Below, piece by piece: positions 32,283 through 48,920 of a stretch of 64,000 nucleotides of DNA (positions are counted from its first letter, which is position 1; each line of letters starts with the position of its first letter). The notes under the pieces were generated by a model, which saw nothing but the letters and a program-made list of their open reading frames with translations, ran no database searches and was not told where the DNA came from. A program made the translations under genes and the position numbers. Origin of the DNA: Corticium candelabrum (Eukaryota > Porifera > Homoscleromorpha > Homosclerophorida > Plakinidae); the NCBI RefSeq assembly GCF_963422355.1, contig NC_085089.1:252501-316500 (forward strand), given 5' to 3'.

Positions 32283-32897
32283 CTAATCGAAAAATAAAAA
32301 TTATTTAATTAAATAAAATTAATAATTAATTAATTAAATTAATATACACTTAATTTAGCACACAATTTACCGTAAAATCTAATCAAAAATAACAATATTT
32401 TTAATTTAATAAAATAAATAATTAAATATTTTAATTTACAATCCTACTGCCAGATCTAATAAGAAAATAAAAATTTAATTTTAATTTAATAAAAAATAAA
32501 GAATTAATTTAATAAAATTAATGAATAATTAATTTAATATAAAAAGTATTTAATTTAATAAAAATATATAAATAATTAATTTAATATAAAACATAATTAA
32601 TTTAGTAAAGCTAATATATACTAAGTTAGTGAAATTAAATTATTAAAATAAATAATTAATTTAACACACAATTCTACTGTCAAATCTAATAAAAATTAAA
32701 AATTAAATAAATAAATTTATCCAAATTAAAATAAATATATTAAACCAAATAAATTAGGCCGAAACAAAAATAAATTAAAACACATTATCACCTAATTTAG
32801 ATAACCAAACACATCAAATCTACATAGAAATTGATAGCAAATCACGTGTATAAAATAAAACATAAATCTGGCTCAGACTTTCTTGGAGAGCATTTAC
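32283..32897. repeat. AT-rich, TTAATTAAT-like intronic repeats
   Basis: Low-complexity A/T sequence in the ABCD4 pseudogene intron between 32,282 and 32,898; a shorter, related version is in the intact gene (45,965-46,469). No gene signal seen. Confidence 0.75.
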
Positions 32898-33289
32898 CAT
32901 TCACTAACAACTGGTCGCTGCTTGGTGGACAGTAAGACACATTCTGAAGTCATAAACCTTTTGTGTTAGCATCAGTCACGTGACTTACTCTATAAATCAT
33001 AACAATACGGTACCAATGATAATATAGTATGACATGCAATCAGTATGTACGTTTCACTGGCAGCTTCCCATGGAAGGTCATGCTGGTCGTTGTGATTGTC
33101 ATGAAGACACTCCATAAGTTGTCCTATCCTGTGCAATAACGTAACAGAAATATTTGACTTGTGGCATAATGATGGTAAAGTAATAGTTTTTGAATACCTG
33201 TGTGTGTAGCCTGCAATGTCTGACAAGTCGTTGCTAAGGTCAATAAGAAACGAAAACTGATTGATGAGATAAAGACAGAAGAATGAGTT

Positions 33290-35664
<2,375 letters not shown>

Positions 35665-37457
35665 CAAACATTCATACAGACAACACGACATGTAATACAT
35701 ACAAATATAGCTGCGTTTGCTCTTTGTCTCTGTATTGGCCGAGTTTTGCTGTTGAATTATTGTAATAGAATTGCAACATGGCCAATAGAATTGTTATAGT
35801 TGATGACTTGATGGATACTTGTGATGACATTGTCTTGAATACTGCTGTACGTGTACAGCAATATGATGTACTATACTAGTAATGCGTGAACCTCCGTCGA
35901 GCGTCGCTTCATATGAAAGCTATGAATCAATACTCATTGGGAGTAGCTTCTATCCGGAGTGGAGCAAATTTACCTTTCCCCCGACCAGTCTCGTGTACGT
36001 ACGCAGAGTGCTGTCTTCCATATACTGAAATCCATGTAGTATTATTCTAGTATACCGTACTAAAGCTCATCTAGACAATATGTAACATGCATAAAACATA
36101 ATAATTAATGTAACGATAAATACTATAACTGTTAATTTAATTTTCTAGTTACTGTATATGTAGAGTTGTACTATTCCTACCCAAAATTGATTTTCCTCAC
36201 TCGTAACTTGTTACTGAACTCTAGCTACTCTACAAGATTTGGTCACACTTCTAAATTCTCCAAAGCTATAGTTATAAATTCTGTATGTCTTTGTGTATCG
36301 CTTTTACAATCTAAACTGTCTATATAAATACATATTGTATCAATTTACGGACATTAGCTACGGTATCGATAGTTGGCAGCGCGCGTTAGCAAGACAGTCC
36401 CGTACGTAACACGCGTACTACTCTTCACGTTTGTGCATACTACGGCAGCAAGATTGGATGCTCGTAGATTTTCAGGTAGCGCTACTTGAACTACAACGTT
36501 TCTGTTGTTTCTGATCAAAATTGACGTCTTTCTGGCTAGATGCTCTCTCATGTCGAAAAGCGCGTAGTGATTGGCTGCCTGGCCATTGTTTCTCGTTGCC
36601 GCGTGCGACACAAAGAAGAATAATGCGTCGTGATTGGTCACGCGCTTGCATACCATACATTCCTAAAGCGTGACACCCATATATGGTCATTTTTTGGCGT
36701 ACATAGCCAGCAGCCACAGAGATTTGGGGCAAATAGAACCCCGTTAGTATACCGCTCCTCGCAAGTCACGTGACTTCTTCGCCGTCCCGTTCCTTTGACT
36801 CGTAGCTTTCAAATACGTTACTGTTCAGTGTTGTGCGACCGAACGCAGGACCCTACCAAATGAATGTTCCGTACGCACGCACAGACTCTAAAGGAGAACT
36901 CTCACCAAAATCAACTATCTCTCAGATGAAAGCTGTCACTTCATGACACAACCTTATGCAACCGTTTACTGCAGAAGTTTACCGTAACGAAGAAATAAAG
37001 CATTGAAATTATTTGCGTAGGCGTGTTTAGTACCCGTATGTGGTGTATGCATAACTCTGATTGTTGGTTAGTAAGGAAGACCGATATCTGTGCACATTTC
37101 AAGGTAAAGATTGTGAGACATATGGTGTCAAGTTGTGATTTATTAACCAAAACCTAAAGTAGTTGCTTCGAGAGAGTAAGACTTTGCGTACATACGGGGA
37201 ATCGTCTGAACAACTCGTTGCCGATTCTCTGCTTCTGTGGCTGTCTGGATCGTAGGTTACCTGCAGGAAGATACCAGGCCTTGCATCTTTCTTTCAACAA
37301 GTTTTAGTATTTGGTGAGAGTTCTCCTTTAAGAGTTTCGCGCTCTCTGGTCTGGAGGTTCGAGGTTAGAGTTCTACTGCGCTTGCGCCACATTCATCGTG
37401 TTGTCGGTTAGTCTTCTCACTTCCCGCTGATTCAGCGACATCTTGTCAAGCACAAGA
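35665..37457 (+). promoter_or_regulatory. 5' flank of kelch-kinase gene C
   Basis: Close match to 585-2,602 without the TIR element of copy A and without the foldback element of copy B, so it probably represents the ancestral arrangement. It holds the paired reverse CCAAT boxes (about 36,569 and 36,629) and the E-box at 36,765. No coding exon recognised. Confidence 0.55.
36765..36774. promoter_or_regulatory. GTCACGTGAC E-box palindrome (gene C)
   Basis: Third copy of the conserved palindrome. Confidence 0.4.
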
Positions 37458-40400
37458 ATGGGTAACGATAAGTTATTGTTGTAAACAATCGTCAGTTGTT
37501 TCTATGAAGAGCATCGTGTTGTGTCTACGTATTCTTTGTTTTATATTTAAATAATTAAATAATAAAATATACAAAATTTTAAAATAAATTCTGTTTTATA
37601 TTTAAGTCATTATCGTATCTTATTGCATGTGTTTGTGTATTGTAAGTTGCTACATTATCTAATATTAATTAATTGATCAACATTGTTGTTGTTGTTCTGT
37701 CAAGTTCTGTAGTTGTTTACTACACTAAACCATATGAGTGTGTTTAGCACACAACTTGTTGGTTTCACAGTATGAGACAATGATGAAGTGTTGTTGTAGC
37801 TCAAGCATTGAAATCTTCACCAGATGGAAGAGCAGGCCATGAGAGTGTTGTAATAGGAGAGAAAATGTTTGTTTGGGGAGGAAGGACTCAGTCAATTGGT
37901 GTCTTTCACTCTCGAGTTAACTTGTTTAGTGTGAACATGATATCTGGGGTGTGGGATGCTCACACTGCTGATGCTAAAGACAAACCAACACGTTGTGAAT
38001 CAGCATGCAGTGCTGTAGTTGGCAATACCATCTATTCATATGGAGGAGTGATTAGTGTATCACCATTTCGAACATTAGATGAATTATACAAATTGAACAT
38101 TGAGGAGATGAGGTGGAGGAGAGTGGAAATAGAAGGAACAAAACCTGCAGGAAGATGTGGAGCAGCAATGTGTTGTGTGAATGGCAAACTTATAATGATG
38201 GGTGGATATGGTCCAATGACATCAGACAGACGACATTCACAAGCTGAATACAAGGAGAATCCATCCAGAAGTGGTTATGGTTGGAACAATGAATTATGGT
38301 CATTTGATGGTGAGACAGGTGAGATGAGTTATTGAATATGTTGCTGGTTATGAGTTTGTAGGAGATTTTAGTTTACAGTGTTTGCACAACATCTTAAACA
38401 AAGTCAGATGAGATGAGTATTTGACAAGTTTTTTACTATTTTGTGAAGACAGTAACTATTGCAACTGCAAAGTTACTTTAAATGTTGCTTGTATTTGCCA
38501 AATTTGTTTGTTTGTTAGTTGTGTATTTATTATACAGCTAACCACTGTCATTTACTGTAAAGGTAGATGTTATTTCTTCTCACACTTTTTAACACATTGC
38601 AGGTGGTACTGTGCTGTGATTACTCACACGTGGGAGTCGTAAAACTGTTCTATTTTGTGAAGCTGGATTTGTACGGCAAAGCCACATGAGCTAAAGCTAC
38701 TTGTCATGTACCGTATTTCCCCATGGGGCATTATTTTTCGTAGTTATAAAACATTCAGGGTTGGCCAACTGGTGCTGTTGTGGCTGGTCTTGGGGACCAA
38801 GAAAGCAAAGATTTGACACCAAGGCTTGAAGCCACTCAAGCAGATGGTGACATCACGATTGTGACTGAAAACAAGGCATCATGATCGAATGTACATGATG
38901 ATATCATGTAGATATTACAAGTAGTGTACTTAACAGGAAAATAGCGGCTAAATTTGTTTGTGACAATTCTATTGTGGTTTTGAGAAGGCTTATATTCTGT
39001 GGAATCGAGGGTGTCAATTACTAGTTGATATAAATGAAATGTTAGTATAGAGAAGGCAATGTCTGATGATCTGGTGTGTGTGTGTGCGTGCATGTATTGC
39101 TAATCTGTGTTTATCTTGATCAGATTGTTGGTCTCCAGTGTGTGTGACTGGTTCTAAACCATCTCCACGTGCTTTTCACACACTGACAGCTGCGGATGAG
39201 AAAAGAGTCATCTTGTTTGGTGGCTATGATGGTCAGAAATGTTTGAATGATTTGTGGTTATTGGATGTGCAGAAAAAGGTAGTGTGTGGTTGATGGTGTT
39301 TATTTGTGTTTCATGTAATTTGTTTGTAGATGTGGACTCACATCACACCATCTTCTCTATTGTGGCCACAACCAAGAAGTCAGCACACTATGTGTACAAT
39401 ATGCTGTAAAGATGAAGAGATTAAGGTGTTACTGATGGGAGGATATGATGGAAGTGTTATGAAAGACTGTTGGATGATAGATGTGATGAGAGGCAGCAGT
39501 GAGAAGGTGAGAAGGAAAAGAGAGTGTGGACACAAAGTTTGAATTGATGTTTGGTCATTGACGTGTTGTGTTAGCTTATGATTGATGGTGACATGTTTGC
39601 TCGTCGTGCTCATTCTGTTGGTTGTGTTACACTATCAGATGACACAGTAGCCATCAGTGTATTTGGTGGTTATTCCTCGTATCATTCTGTTACCTCCAGT
39701 CCACGTTTCTACCAGTGGAGTGAGTGACTGTTGATTGATATCTACCATGTGTATAATAAACTCATTTTGTGTTTAGATCCTCGTAATTTGTCTGTCCTTC
39801 ATAATGGTTTACCAGCAGCAGGAACTGGTGTACTTGCTGTTTGTCATGAGTCAGCAAGTGTCTCTCTTGCTGGTGAGACAAGTCAAGAGGTGACAGTCAC
39901 ATGTTAGACATGAAAACATGTTGGTTGATGATTTGTGTGACAGACAAGGCAATTAATGGAACAAATTGGACATCTCACAGAAAGAAATTCACAATTGCAG
40001 AGTCGACTAGATGATAGCGAACGATTAAAGGATGAGTGTAATGTACAGCTGAGTGTGGAAAGGTTTGTGAATGAGTGATGGATAGTGATGTGTTATATGA
40101 ATGGAAACGTACAGTACAGTTTATTGTTGTTTAGGAGCAGAACAGATGAAGCCAGAGCTTTGTGTGAGGAGAAAGACAAACAGATTGAAGAATTGATTGA
40201 TGAAAGGCAAAGTCTGCAACATGAAGTGGAGAGACTGAAGGAGGAGACGAGCAATCAGCAGACACAGTTGTATTACAAACAGAAAGCTATTGATAGTTTA
40301 CTTAGTGAAAGAGAAGCAAGACAGAGAGAAATGAATAGAATGAGAGAAGAGAAGGGAGAGCTAGAACGAAGGGTAGAAGAGATGGATTTATTGCTGAAAA

Positions 40401-40600
40401 ATGCAGAGGCAGCAAGTGAAGATGCAGAGAGAAGAGTAAGGGAGAACGAGGAGGTGCTGAACATTGCAGCAGAAGACATACAACTGAGTGATAAGGAAAT
40501 AGGCAGTGGAGCATTTGGATGTGAGTTACATGTTTTGTGTTTATGTGTGTTTTTAATGAGAAACCAAAGGAAATTGCAAGAAGACTGGAAAGGTTGTGTC

Positions 40601-40654
<54 letters not shown>

Positions 40655-40842
40655 GTCTGTGCGTGGGCATGTGTACATGCTTTTGTGGTGTTCTAGCTCA
40701 GTTTGTTAGAGAGTCATCTTGTAGAGAGAGCACATCAGTTTTGCAAGTTCAAGTCACAATGCACACACACAGACAAAAACACACAGGCAGACAGATAGAC
40801 ACACATAGACAGACAGACACACACATGCATGCGCACGCACAC

Positions 40843-40904
<62 letters not shown>

Positions 40905-42829
40905 AGTGATGGTGAGCTATGGCATTTCTTTGCACAAGAAACTCACACACAATTGCTTTTCTCGACTCATGAGTGCCTTGTCATTGACTGGAGGTAGACA
41001 AGACCTCTGGCTTGGCAAAATAACATCCTGCAGCAGACGGGTACATGTGGGTCTTGGTGTCCAGTCTTAGAGCTGCACCATAGTCAATGCCCCTGGATGC
41101 TCTGCCCAAGCTCCAGGTGGGTCGTTAGCTCTGGGCCAATGACTCTACGTAGTGCATCAAGGTAAGGGAGCTATTTTCAGAACTGTCCTGTTAGGGACGA
41201 CACTGGTGTGAAGAATTGAACATTTGCCCATTGTGTGTGTGTGTGTGTGTGTGCGCGTGCTCGTACATCTCTTGCTTGGGAGTTGTGTAGCTACTAAATT
41301 TTGCTACTAAAGGAGGTTGTATAGATGTACCGATTAAATTATGGAGGCTGTAATGTCTTTGTCACGCATGGAGGCCTTGTCTCTAGAGGCAGTGTGAGCT
41401 ATCTCTGCAACTGACCTTAATGTCGACGTCGAATGACATGGAGAGCTTGACATTTGTCCTGTGTGTGTGTGTGTGTGTGTGTGCACGCGCGCGTCAGTTA
41501 ATACTAAAGGAGGTTGTGCAGATGTACAGAGTACGTATTTGCTTGTTTGACTTATCAAAGTATCCAGACATGCTCTCTTCTAGCTGGTGTAAGAATACAG
41601 AGTAGAGGTTGAGTGTGCAGCTTGTAAATTATCATCTAATTGTATAATGACATATGATGTGTTGTGAGGATTAAGGGTGGGAAGTAGTAACTACAAATGT
41701 AAGTCAAGGTTGTTGCTTGTCACTTGTACTTGTTAATATCTACTTGGATATGATAGTGTGGGAGACTTGTTACTTGTTGATAAAACTCAAATTGAATACA
41801 GGACTGAAGGCATACTTTTGTGTAGTTAGTTTTATATTTATTTATGTGCTGTTGTGTTGATCATGTTGTGTAATATTTGATGTTTGTATGTGTTGTTCAG
41901 CTGTTCGTGTCGGCTACTGGCGTGGCTGCCCAGTGGCTGTCAAAGTGTTACACAAGGAACTGGCAAGGGATCATTACCAGAGACGTCTGTTTGAAAAGGA
42001 AGTGTGTGTTTCTTCCAGATTACACCATCCCAATATTGCTGCTGTGTGTGGTGTCACTCGTCAACTGGATGCTCCATTCTGTCTGATCATGGAACTATTA
42101 CAGGCTTCATTGTCAGACGTCATTGAAGCAGCACACGTGAGTGGCATCTACTTGACATTGAGAGAACAGACAGATCTTGCTCATGATTGTTTGAGTGGCC
42201 TCACATATTTGCACAATTTGGTAAGCAGACTGTACGTGTTGTTTCATTGTTGATCCGTTTGTGTATTTGCTTGTGTGCATGTTTGCTCATCTGCTTGTCT
42301 ATTTCTCAATTGTTAGTTTTGGTTTTAGTTTTTTATTTGTTAATATTTGTAGCCTCGTCCTATTCTGCATGGTGATATTCGTCCTACAAACATCCTCATC
42401 ACATCAGTGATGAGAGCAAAGATAGGAGACTTGGGTTCTGCACGTTTTACTGATGGCTCACTGTCAGTGGGTCCTATGAGTACACTGTATGTTGCACCAG
42501 AACGATTGGCCAATAACGCTTTACCCAACAACCAAAGAGCAGACGTGTACAGTATGGGCGTAAGTCTGGGAGAATTGTTTACTGGATATCAAGGGAATCG
42601 TGAAGACAGAACAAGACAACTGCGATCTGTGCGTCACTGGGATCTGCGTGTGGTGTGTTGTCAGATGGCTCACGAGGATGGCAGCACTAGAATGAAGGCA
42701 AGTGAAGCTCTCAATGTTAACAACAGAGTTGTGAGGAGTGAGGAGTACACGAGATGTGGTCCACGACGTATGGTGAAGGGAGTGACGGATGGAGTAAAGA
42801 AGGTGACACTGTGTGAGAAACCATGGTGA
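37458..42829 (+). CDS. Kelch-coiled-coil-protein kinase, copy C
   Basis: Best intact model: 37458-37461; 37800-38318; 39124-39278; 39330-39506; 39575-39719; 39777-39889; 39944-40062; 40135-40520; 41901-42220; 42353-42829. All phases join, 804 aa. Kelch-type repeats about residues 1-371; coiled coil about 372-530; kinase domain about 530-740 with GSGAFG loop, VAVK (Lys about 554), αC Glu in [12 protein letters not shown] loop (Asp about 654), DLG (about 672), APE (about 695), DVYSMG. All residues for ATP binding are present, but HRD is HGD, the catalytic-loop Lys is Arg and DFG is DLG. No membrane segment. Kelch propellers bind protein partners and coiled coils dimerise, so a sensor or scaffold kinase is plausible; this is inference. 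C resembles A in kelch and flanks but resembles B in parts of the kinase tail. Confidence 0.85.
40603..40650 (+). repeat. (TG)n microsatellite, kinase C intron 8
   Basis: Same position as in A and B, different length. Confidence 0.9.
40685..41231 (+). mobile_element. tRNA-derived SINE-like element in kinase C intron 8
   Basis: Same element as 10,966-11,525: A-box TAGCTCAGTTTG, B-box-like AAGTTCAAGTC, then (CA)n and a conserved body. Its presence in A and C and absence in B groups A with C at this site. Confidence 0.6.
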
Positions 42830-43969
42830 ACAGAAGAGACAGAACGTTGATACCAATGAGTTGGATTGTTGTCGCGCGAGTCTGTCTTAGTATTAGATGT
42901 TGTCGATGTGTAGCTATCGAGTTGACTGTTTGTTAGTTGTCTTGCTGCATGACTGTAGTGTGATGGACTATTGATGTGTTGTGATCAGATGAACAAGCAA
43001 ATGTGTTGTTTATGTGTATCTGCTGTATTGTGTTCACTCTTATTATTTGGTCATGGGCAGCTAATATCTAAGCGGATAGTATACAGAATAGATTTTAAGT
43101 AGTTAATATGTTATATGCATGATGATATGGACTGTCTGTCGGTATTCTCCAACATCAAACTGTGATCCATTATTGCTAAATCACAAAGTTCACGAGTTCA
43201 CAACTAATACCTAATCTAGACATAAGATCTAACCCTACAGTAAACACAACCATTATTATCTCTTTCTCCCCACACCTATAAATGAAGTTGAACAGTCAAC
43301 AAGCGTCTATACATAGAGCCTTTGTTGTTGTAGTTGTTGTTATGGTGGTAACCGATTGGCCAACATAAAACTGTTACCAGTATACTGAGCAGCTGTCTTG
43401 ATATCACAAATTAAAACCGCATAGTGTTTATGAAGTATTCGTTTGGAGTAAATTTGCACAACATTAGGGTCACACGAATTTCTGGTTTTACGGTATGTGG
43501 CTCAGGGTTATGGTTGCTGCTTATCTCTGCATGTGTTGTCTATAGGCTACTGTACTGTTACGACAGTGGCGTAGCTATGGCAGACCTGATATGGGTGGGG
43601 CGTGGTATGGGTACGTGCCACACCCCAAAATTTCAGTCATGGGGCAAGATAGGCTACATGACTTGAGTTTTTGGCTATCAAAAGAGGCTTGTTATAAGGA
43701 ATAGATCTAGATCATGCAGCTGACACTTTTGCAGACATGCTAGACAAATTGAAAAAGCCAGAAAGTTAAAGATTAGATGCAGTCAGAAGCAGCAGCATGT
43801 GTAGTTGGGTGTTAAATATAAAATAAAAGATATTGCAACTGCATGGGTGGCAGCTGGTTCAATGCTCGTGGAAGTGAAGGGCCTTTCTAGGGAATAGATT
43901 CAGGTGCAAATTTCATTTACCATGGCAGCATACTTTGCCTGCTAGCAGTGCCCTCCATCTTTATCCTTA

Positions 43970-44058
<89 letters not shown>

Positions 44059-44151
44059 ATTACAGTACACGTATAGTCTGTATATATTAGAAAACAAAAC
44101 ATCTAAAATCAGTAGATACTAAGAGAATCATTTTTCTTATCTCAGCAGTCG
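42830..44151. other. 3' flank of kinase C and gap before ABCD4, with (TG)n
   Basis: 42,830-43,880 is the shared kinase 3' flank. (TG)n at 43,974-44,056. Convergent 3' ends of kinase C (plus) and ABCD4 (minus). No further coding exon seen. Confidence 0.6.
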
Positions 44152-47100
44152 CTACTGCATGCTTGCTAATGTCCACTCACCACCACCTGTTAGACACAGC
44201 TCGACATGATGATACTACACACAAACAAACGTATTAACATAAAGTACAAAACCAACAACGAAAGACAAGTAAACAAGTTAACCCTTTTGAGAGACATTCT
44301 GTGGCTGATGCTGACTAATGTTATTCCTAAGTCTTGGCACATATCGTACAGTTTTCCTTCTGTTTCCTCATCTACAGCACTCGTTGCTTCATCCAACACT
44401 GAACACACAGACTCTGCTTGAAAATCATCAAAATCAATTGTTACATACACACGTACAAGCATATCGTGGCTGATGACAGAAAAGGCGAGCGAAGCCGAGC
44501 TTTTGAACTTCACCGGGTGAAAGGATGTCATCCCTAACAAACGAGAGGAAACAAATCAGTGATAGCAATCATCCACATATCACCATCTCCAACAGGCAAG
44601 CAGACTGTTACTGCACGACTGCAGAGTCACAGCATATCAAGGCTGCTACATATTGTCTACGACGTCATAGACGTAGGAACCTAGACTTGATTGAGGGGCC
44701 ACATATTTGCCTAAGAAGGCGTGGCTCTGTATAACAAGGCTAAATGTATTATTAATTAATCATATATATTGTAGTATATGCATGCTACACAGGAAAGCAA
44801 CATTAACACTATACACTGTATGTCATGTCAGTCTTATCAGTCTCTACATCTGTCATCCTCATATATTAGAAGGTCACTTGACAGCTGGGAAAGTCGAGGG
44901 GGCACCTGCCCCCAATGCCCCCGTTCCTACACGTATGTGTAACGTTAATTTTTTGTATTAAACTTATCTCAAATTGTCAATAAAGAAAGTGTACTCATTG
45001 TCTAGAAGTTTAAGGTTCACAATCTAAATGAATCATATCGTCAATGAGGCAAACAAAGCATTGAAATCTCTCCAGTAATCCAAGCTAATTTGTAATTAAA
45101 TTGTGTGTAGTTAATGTCTTATTGCTAAACAAAAATTGCCATGCCTGTCTATCTGTCTGCCTGTCTGTCTGTCTGACCATGCATCCATCCGTCTGTCTTT
45201 AAATCTGATCTGTCCGTCCGTTCATCCATCCGTCTGTCTGTCTGTCTGTGTATCAGCTTGCATGTTTGTCTGCCTTCCTAACATTTCACTATCACTTTTC
45301 CATCCAAGTCTCCATCTATCATCATTTACACAATCATCAACATACCAGTTTACTGCCGGTTGCTTGTCAAAATGGATTTCATCTACAATATGACTCTAAC
45401 ACAAACACATCCTATAGTCAGCACATAAATCTCAAACACCACACACAACACACTCACCAAGTCGACCATACTAAGAGCATCTTTAATTTTCTCATCACAA
45501 ACATCAGCAGGCGATCGCGGATACGCAACCTACACCCACACAGTCTCTCATCACAACACAACAAATTACAAACACTCGAACCTGCTCTCGTACAGATCCC
45601 TGCACTAGAAACGCTCGTTGAGGAAGAAAGAACACAAAGTGAGTAGAATAAGGAATCTGCCATTGAATTTTACCTACACAATATGATACATTGATAGCAG
45701 CATAGTAAATATTTAATATCCACTTATAGACATCCCATAGTGTGTTCAGTATAGCGTATAGTTCAACAGTCATGCAAATGTGTCATCAAACTTGGACTCA
45801 TCACGACACAAAGTTAACGTAGTGTGAAGTTGATTTAATGAAATGTAGCAAACCTTTCACTACTGGCCAAATGTTGCTGATCACTCGAAACAGCGAGCTC
45901 TTGCCCACTCCAGTCCTGCCGCTCACCAATATGTTCTTGCCAACACATAATTCTATGGTCAGGTCTAATCAAAAATAAAAATTAATTAATTAAATAAAAT
46001 TAATAATTAATTAAATTAATATATACTTAATTTAGCACACAATTTACTGTAAAATCTAATCAAAAATAAAAATATTTTTAATTTAATGAAATAAATTATC
46101 AAATATTTTTAATTTACAATCCTACTGTCAGATCTATTAAGAAAATTAAAAAAAATAAATTTTAATTTAATAAAAAATACATAATTTATTTATTAATAAA
46201 ATTAATAAATACTAAGTTAGTAAAATTAAATTAATAAAATAAATAATTAATTAACACACAAATTCTACTGTCAAATCTAATAGAAAATAAAAAATTAAAC
46301 AAATAAGTTTACCCAAATTTAAATAAATATATTAAACCAAAATAAATTAAAACCCATCATCACCTAATTTAGATAACCAAACACATCAAATCTACATAAA
46401 AATTGATAGCAAATCACGTGTATAAAATAAAACATAAATCTGGCTCAAACGTTCTTGTAGAGCATTTACCATTCACTAACAACTGGTCGCTGCTTGGTGG
46501 ACAGTAAGACACATTCTGAAGACATAAACCTTTTGTGTTAGCATCAGTCACGTGACTTACTCTATAAATCATAACAATACGGTACCAATGATAATATAGT
46601 ATGACATGCAATCAGTATGTACGTTTCACTGGCAGCTTGCCATGGAAGGTCATGCTGGTCGTTGTGATTGTCATGAAGACACTCCATAAGTTGTCCTATC
46701 CTGTGCAATAACGTAACAGAAATAGTTGACTTGTGGCATAATGATGGTAAAGTAATAGTTTTTGAATACCTGTGTGTGTAGCCTGCAATGTCTGACAAGT
46801 CGTTGCTAAGGTCAATAAGAGACGAGAACTGATTGATGAGGTAAAGACAGAAGAATGAGTTCTAGACAGAAACAAGTCAAGAAGACAAAAAAATAAAAGT
46901 AAATCAATAAATTAATAAATCAATAAATAAGTCAAAACCTGTTGAATCGTTCAGCATATAACAGAAAACAGATTCACAGACAAACAGATAGACAGACAGA
47001 CAAACAGAAGAACAGACAGACAGACAGACAGACAGATAGACAGACACACAAACAGGCAAGCATGCAGCCAAACAGATAGACAGACAGACAGACAGACAGA

Positions 47101-48847
47101 CCGACAGAAAGACAGACAGACAGACAGACAGACAAACAAACAAACATACAGACAGACAATAAATTTCATTATATCTCTATGTGTGTACGTGTGGATAACA
47201 AGTCTGCATGCAGAGACTAACACCCAGAAAATGCAAGTAGAATTGGTTAATCAATAATTAATATTCTAAAAACTAACCGTAAGTTATGATGACGTCACAG
47301 GTTAGTGCATCAACAGATTAGATTACAAACCATTCAAGCATGACTAAACCATCCACCCTAACACGCCTGCCTAATCCAGTAAGACAATCTCAGCACAACT
47401 TCCCTAACAATAGTGTCTATCAAGGAGCACTCATTTAGTCGGATAGCAACATATTGAATGAGTCGAAAACTCAACCAATTCATACCTCAAATGCACACAT
47501 TGCCAAATATGCATGCCGGCAAGCAATTAACACAAGACATCAATGCACAAGCGCAAAAAACCAGTCCAAATACGTAGTTGTCGTCATTTTCCCAAAATTT
47601 TTTAGATTGTCAAATTTTAGTCCATGAAGTCATGTTGATATCAATCACAGGGTTTGGTGTTACTGCCATATTTTTATTAATTTATGCAGTACGTTTTATT
47701 ATTATTGTTATGTGTGTGTCTACCTCACTGATGAGGACACTCATGTCACTGGCAGAGAGCGAGTCAAAGCGTGCTGTTCCAAACACTGCGAGTGCAATAA
47801 TAAGGTAGCTCAGTATTCCACCCACATAATCAAATATGTTCACTGAGCCTGAACGCAAACAAAAACACCAGACGAAGGTGACTGGCTGGTGGTGACAGAG
47901 ATGATGTCCACTCACTGTTTAGAAGGAAATTCCACATCACAAGAAGACCCTGAGTTGACAGCAGGTCCTACACAGACAATAGTTTGTCTTAATGAGAAGA
48001 GTTTGTGACAAGTTGGTAAATAGATAAAACAATCAGTCTGTTAGATGAATAGACAAGCGTGCAGTGCAAACAAACAAATTAACAGACATACAAATAAACA
48101 AATAAATAAACAAATAAACAAATCAATAAACAAATAAACAAATAAATAAACAAATAAATAAACAAATAAATTAACAAATAAATAAACAAATAAATAAACA
48201 AATAAAGTAACAAATAAATTAACAAATAAACAAATAAATAAACAAATAAATGAACAAATAAATGAACAAATAAATAAACAAATAAATAAACAAATAAATA
48301 AACAAATAAATTAACAAATAAACAAATAAATAAACAAATAAATAAACAAATAAATAAACAAATAAATAAACAAATAAATTAACAAATAAACAAATAAATA
48401 AACAAATAAATGAACAAATAAATAAACAAACAAATAAATAAACAAATAAATTAACAGACAGACAAATAAACAAATAAATAAATAAATAAATAAACAAATA
48501 ATAACTGACAATAAATAGAAACAAAGTAATGCACCAGTTGGACAGACAACAAACAAACATAAAATCAGGTAAACAAAGCAAGAACATTGGTTGTGCAGAT
48601 AAATAAACTGTACTGCAGTGTTAATTAAGTCAAGTTTATAATTTGCCTTGAACTTCAGTGACAGTCTCTGCTTTTCTAGCTCTCCACTCCTACATCATAA
48701 CAACAGTGAGAAATGTGAATGTGTTGTGTTTGTAGAGCAAACAGTCAGACATGCTAACCTGTAAAATGCTACTGACTCTGAGTGAACTCTCAGCTGCATG
48801 TGTTGAAACCTACAGTAATACAAAACATGACATTGGTGCATAAATAA

Positions 48848-48920
<73 letters not shown>

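Larger units (their letters stand above)
25032..33289 (-). pseudogene. Decayed and truncated ABCD4 copy (exons 10-19)
   Basis: Exons matching the intact copy at 44,152-51,969, in transcription order: 33289-33198, 33128-33051, 32989-32898, 32282-32172, 31988-31897, 31844-31769, 31706-31655, 25411-25335, 25277-25163, 25094-25032. They cover the last membrane helices and the ATPase domain. Lesions: TGT to TGA stop in the 32,898-32,989 exon; +4 nt in 31,769-31,844; +2 nt in 31,655-31,706; -1 nt in 25,163-25,277, which creates a stop before the H-loop. The first nine exons are absent: the copy ends in (CAGA)n near 33,430. A Ty3/gypsy element (26,075-31,495) sits in the intron between 25,411 and 31,655, in opposite orientation. 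No transporter can be made from it. Confidence 0.9.

Noticed and set aside
48219..48587. Hydrophobic IYLF-rich frame as a membrane protein
   Set aside because: Direct translation of an AAAT/AAAC minisatellite within an ABCD4 intron.
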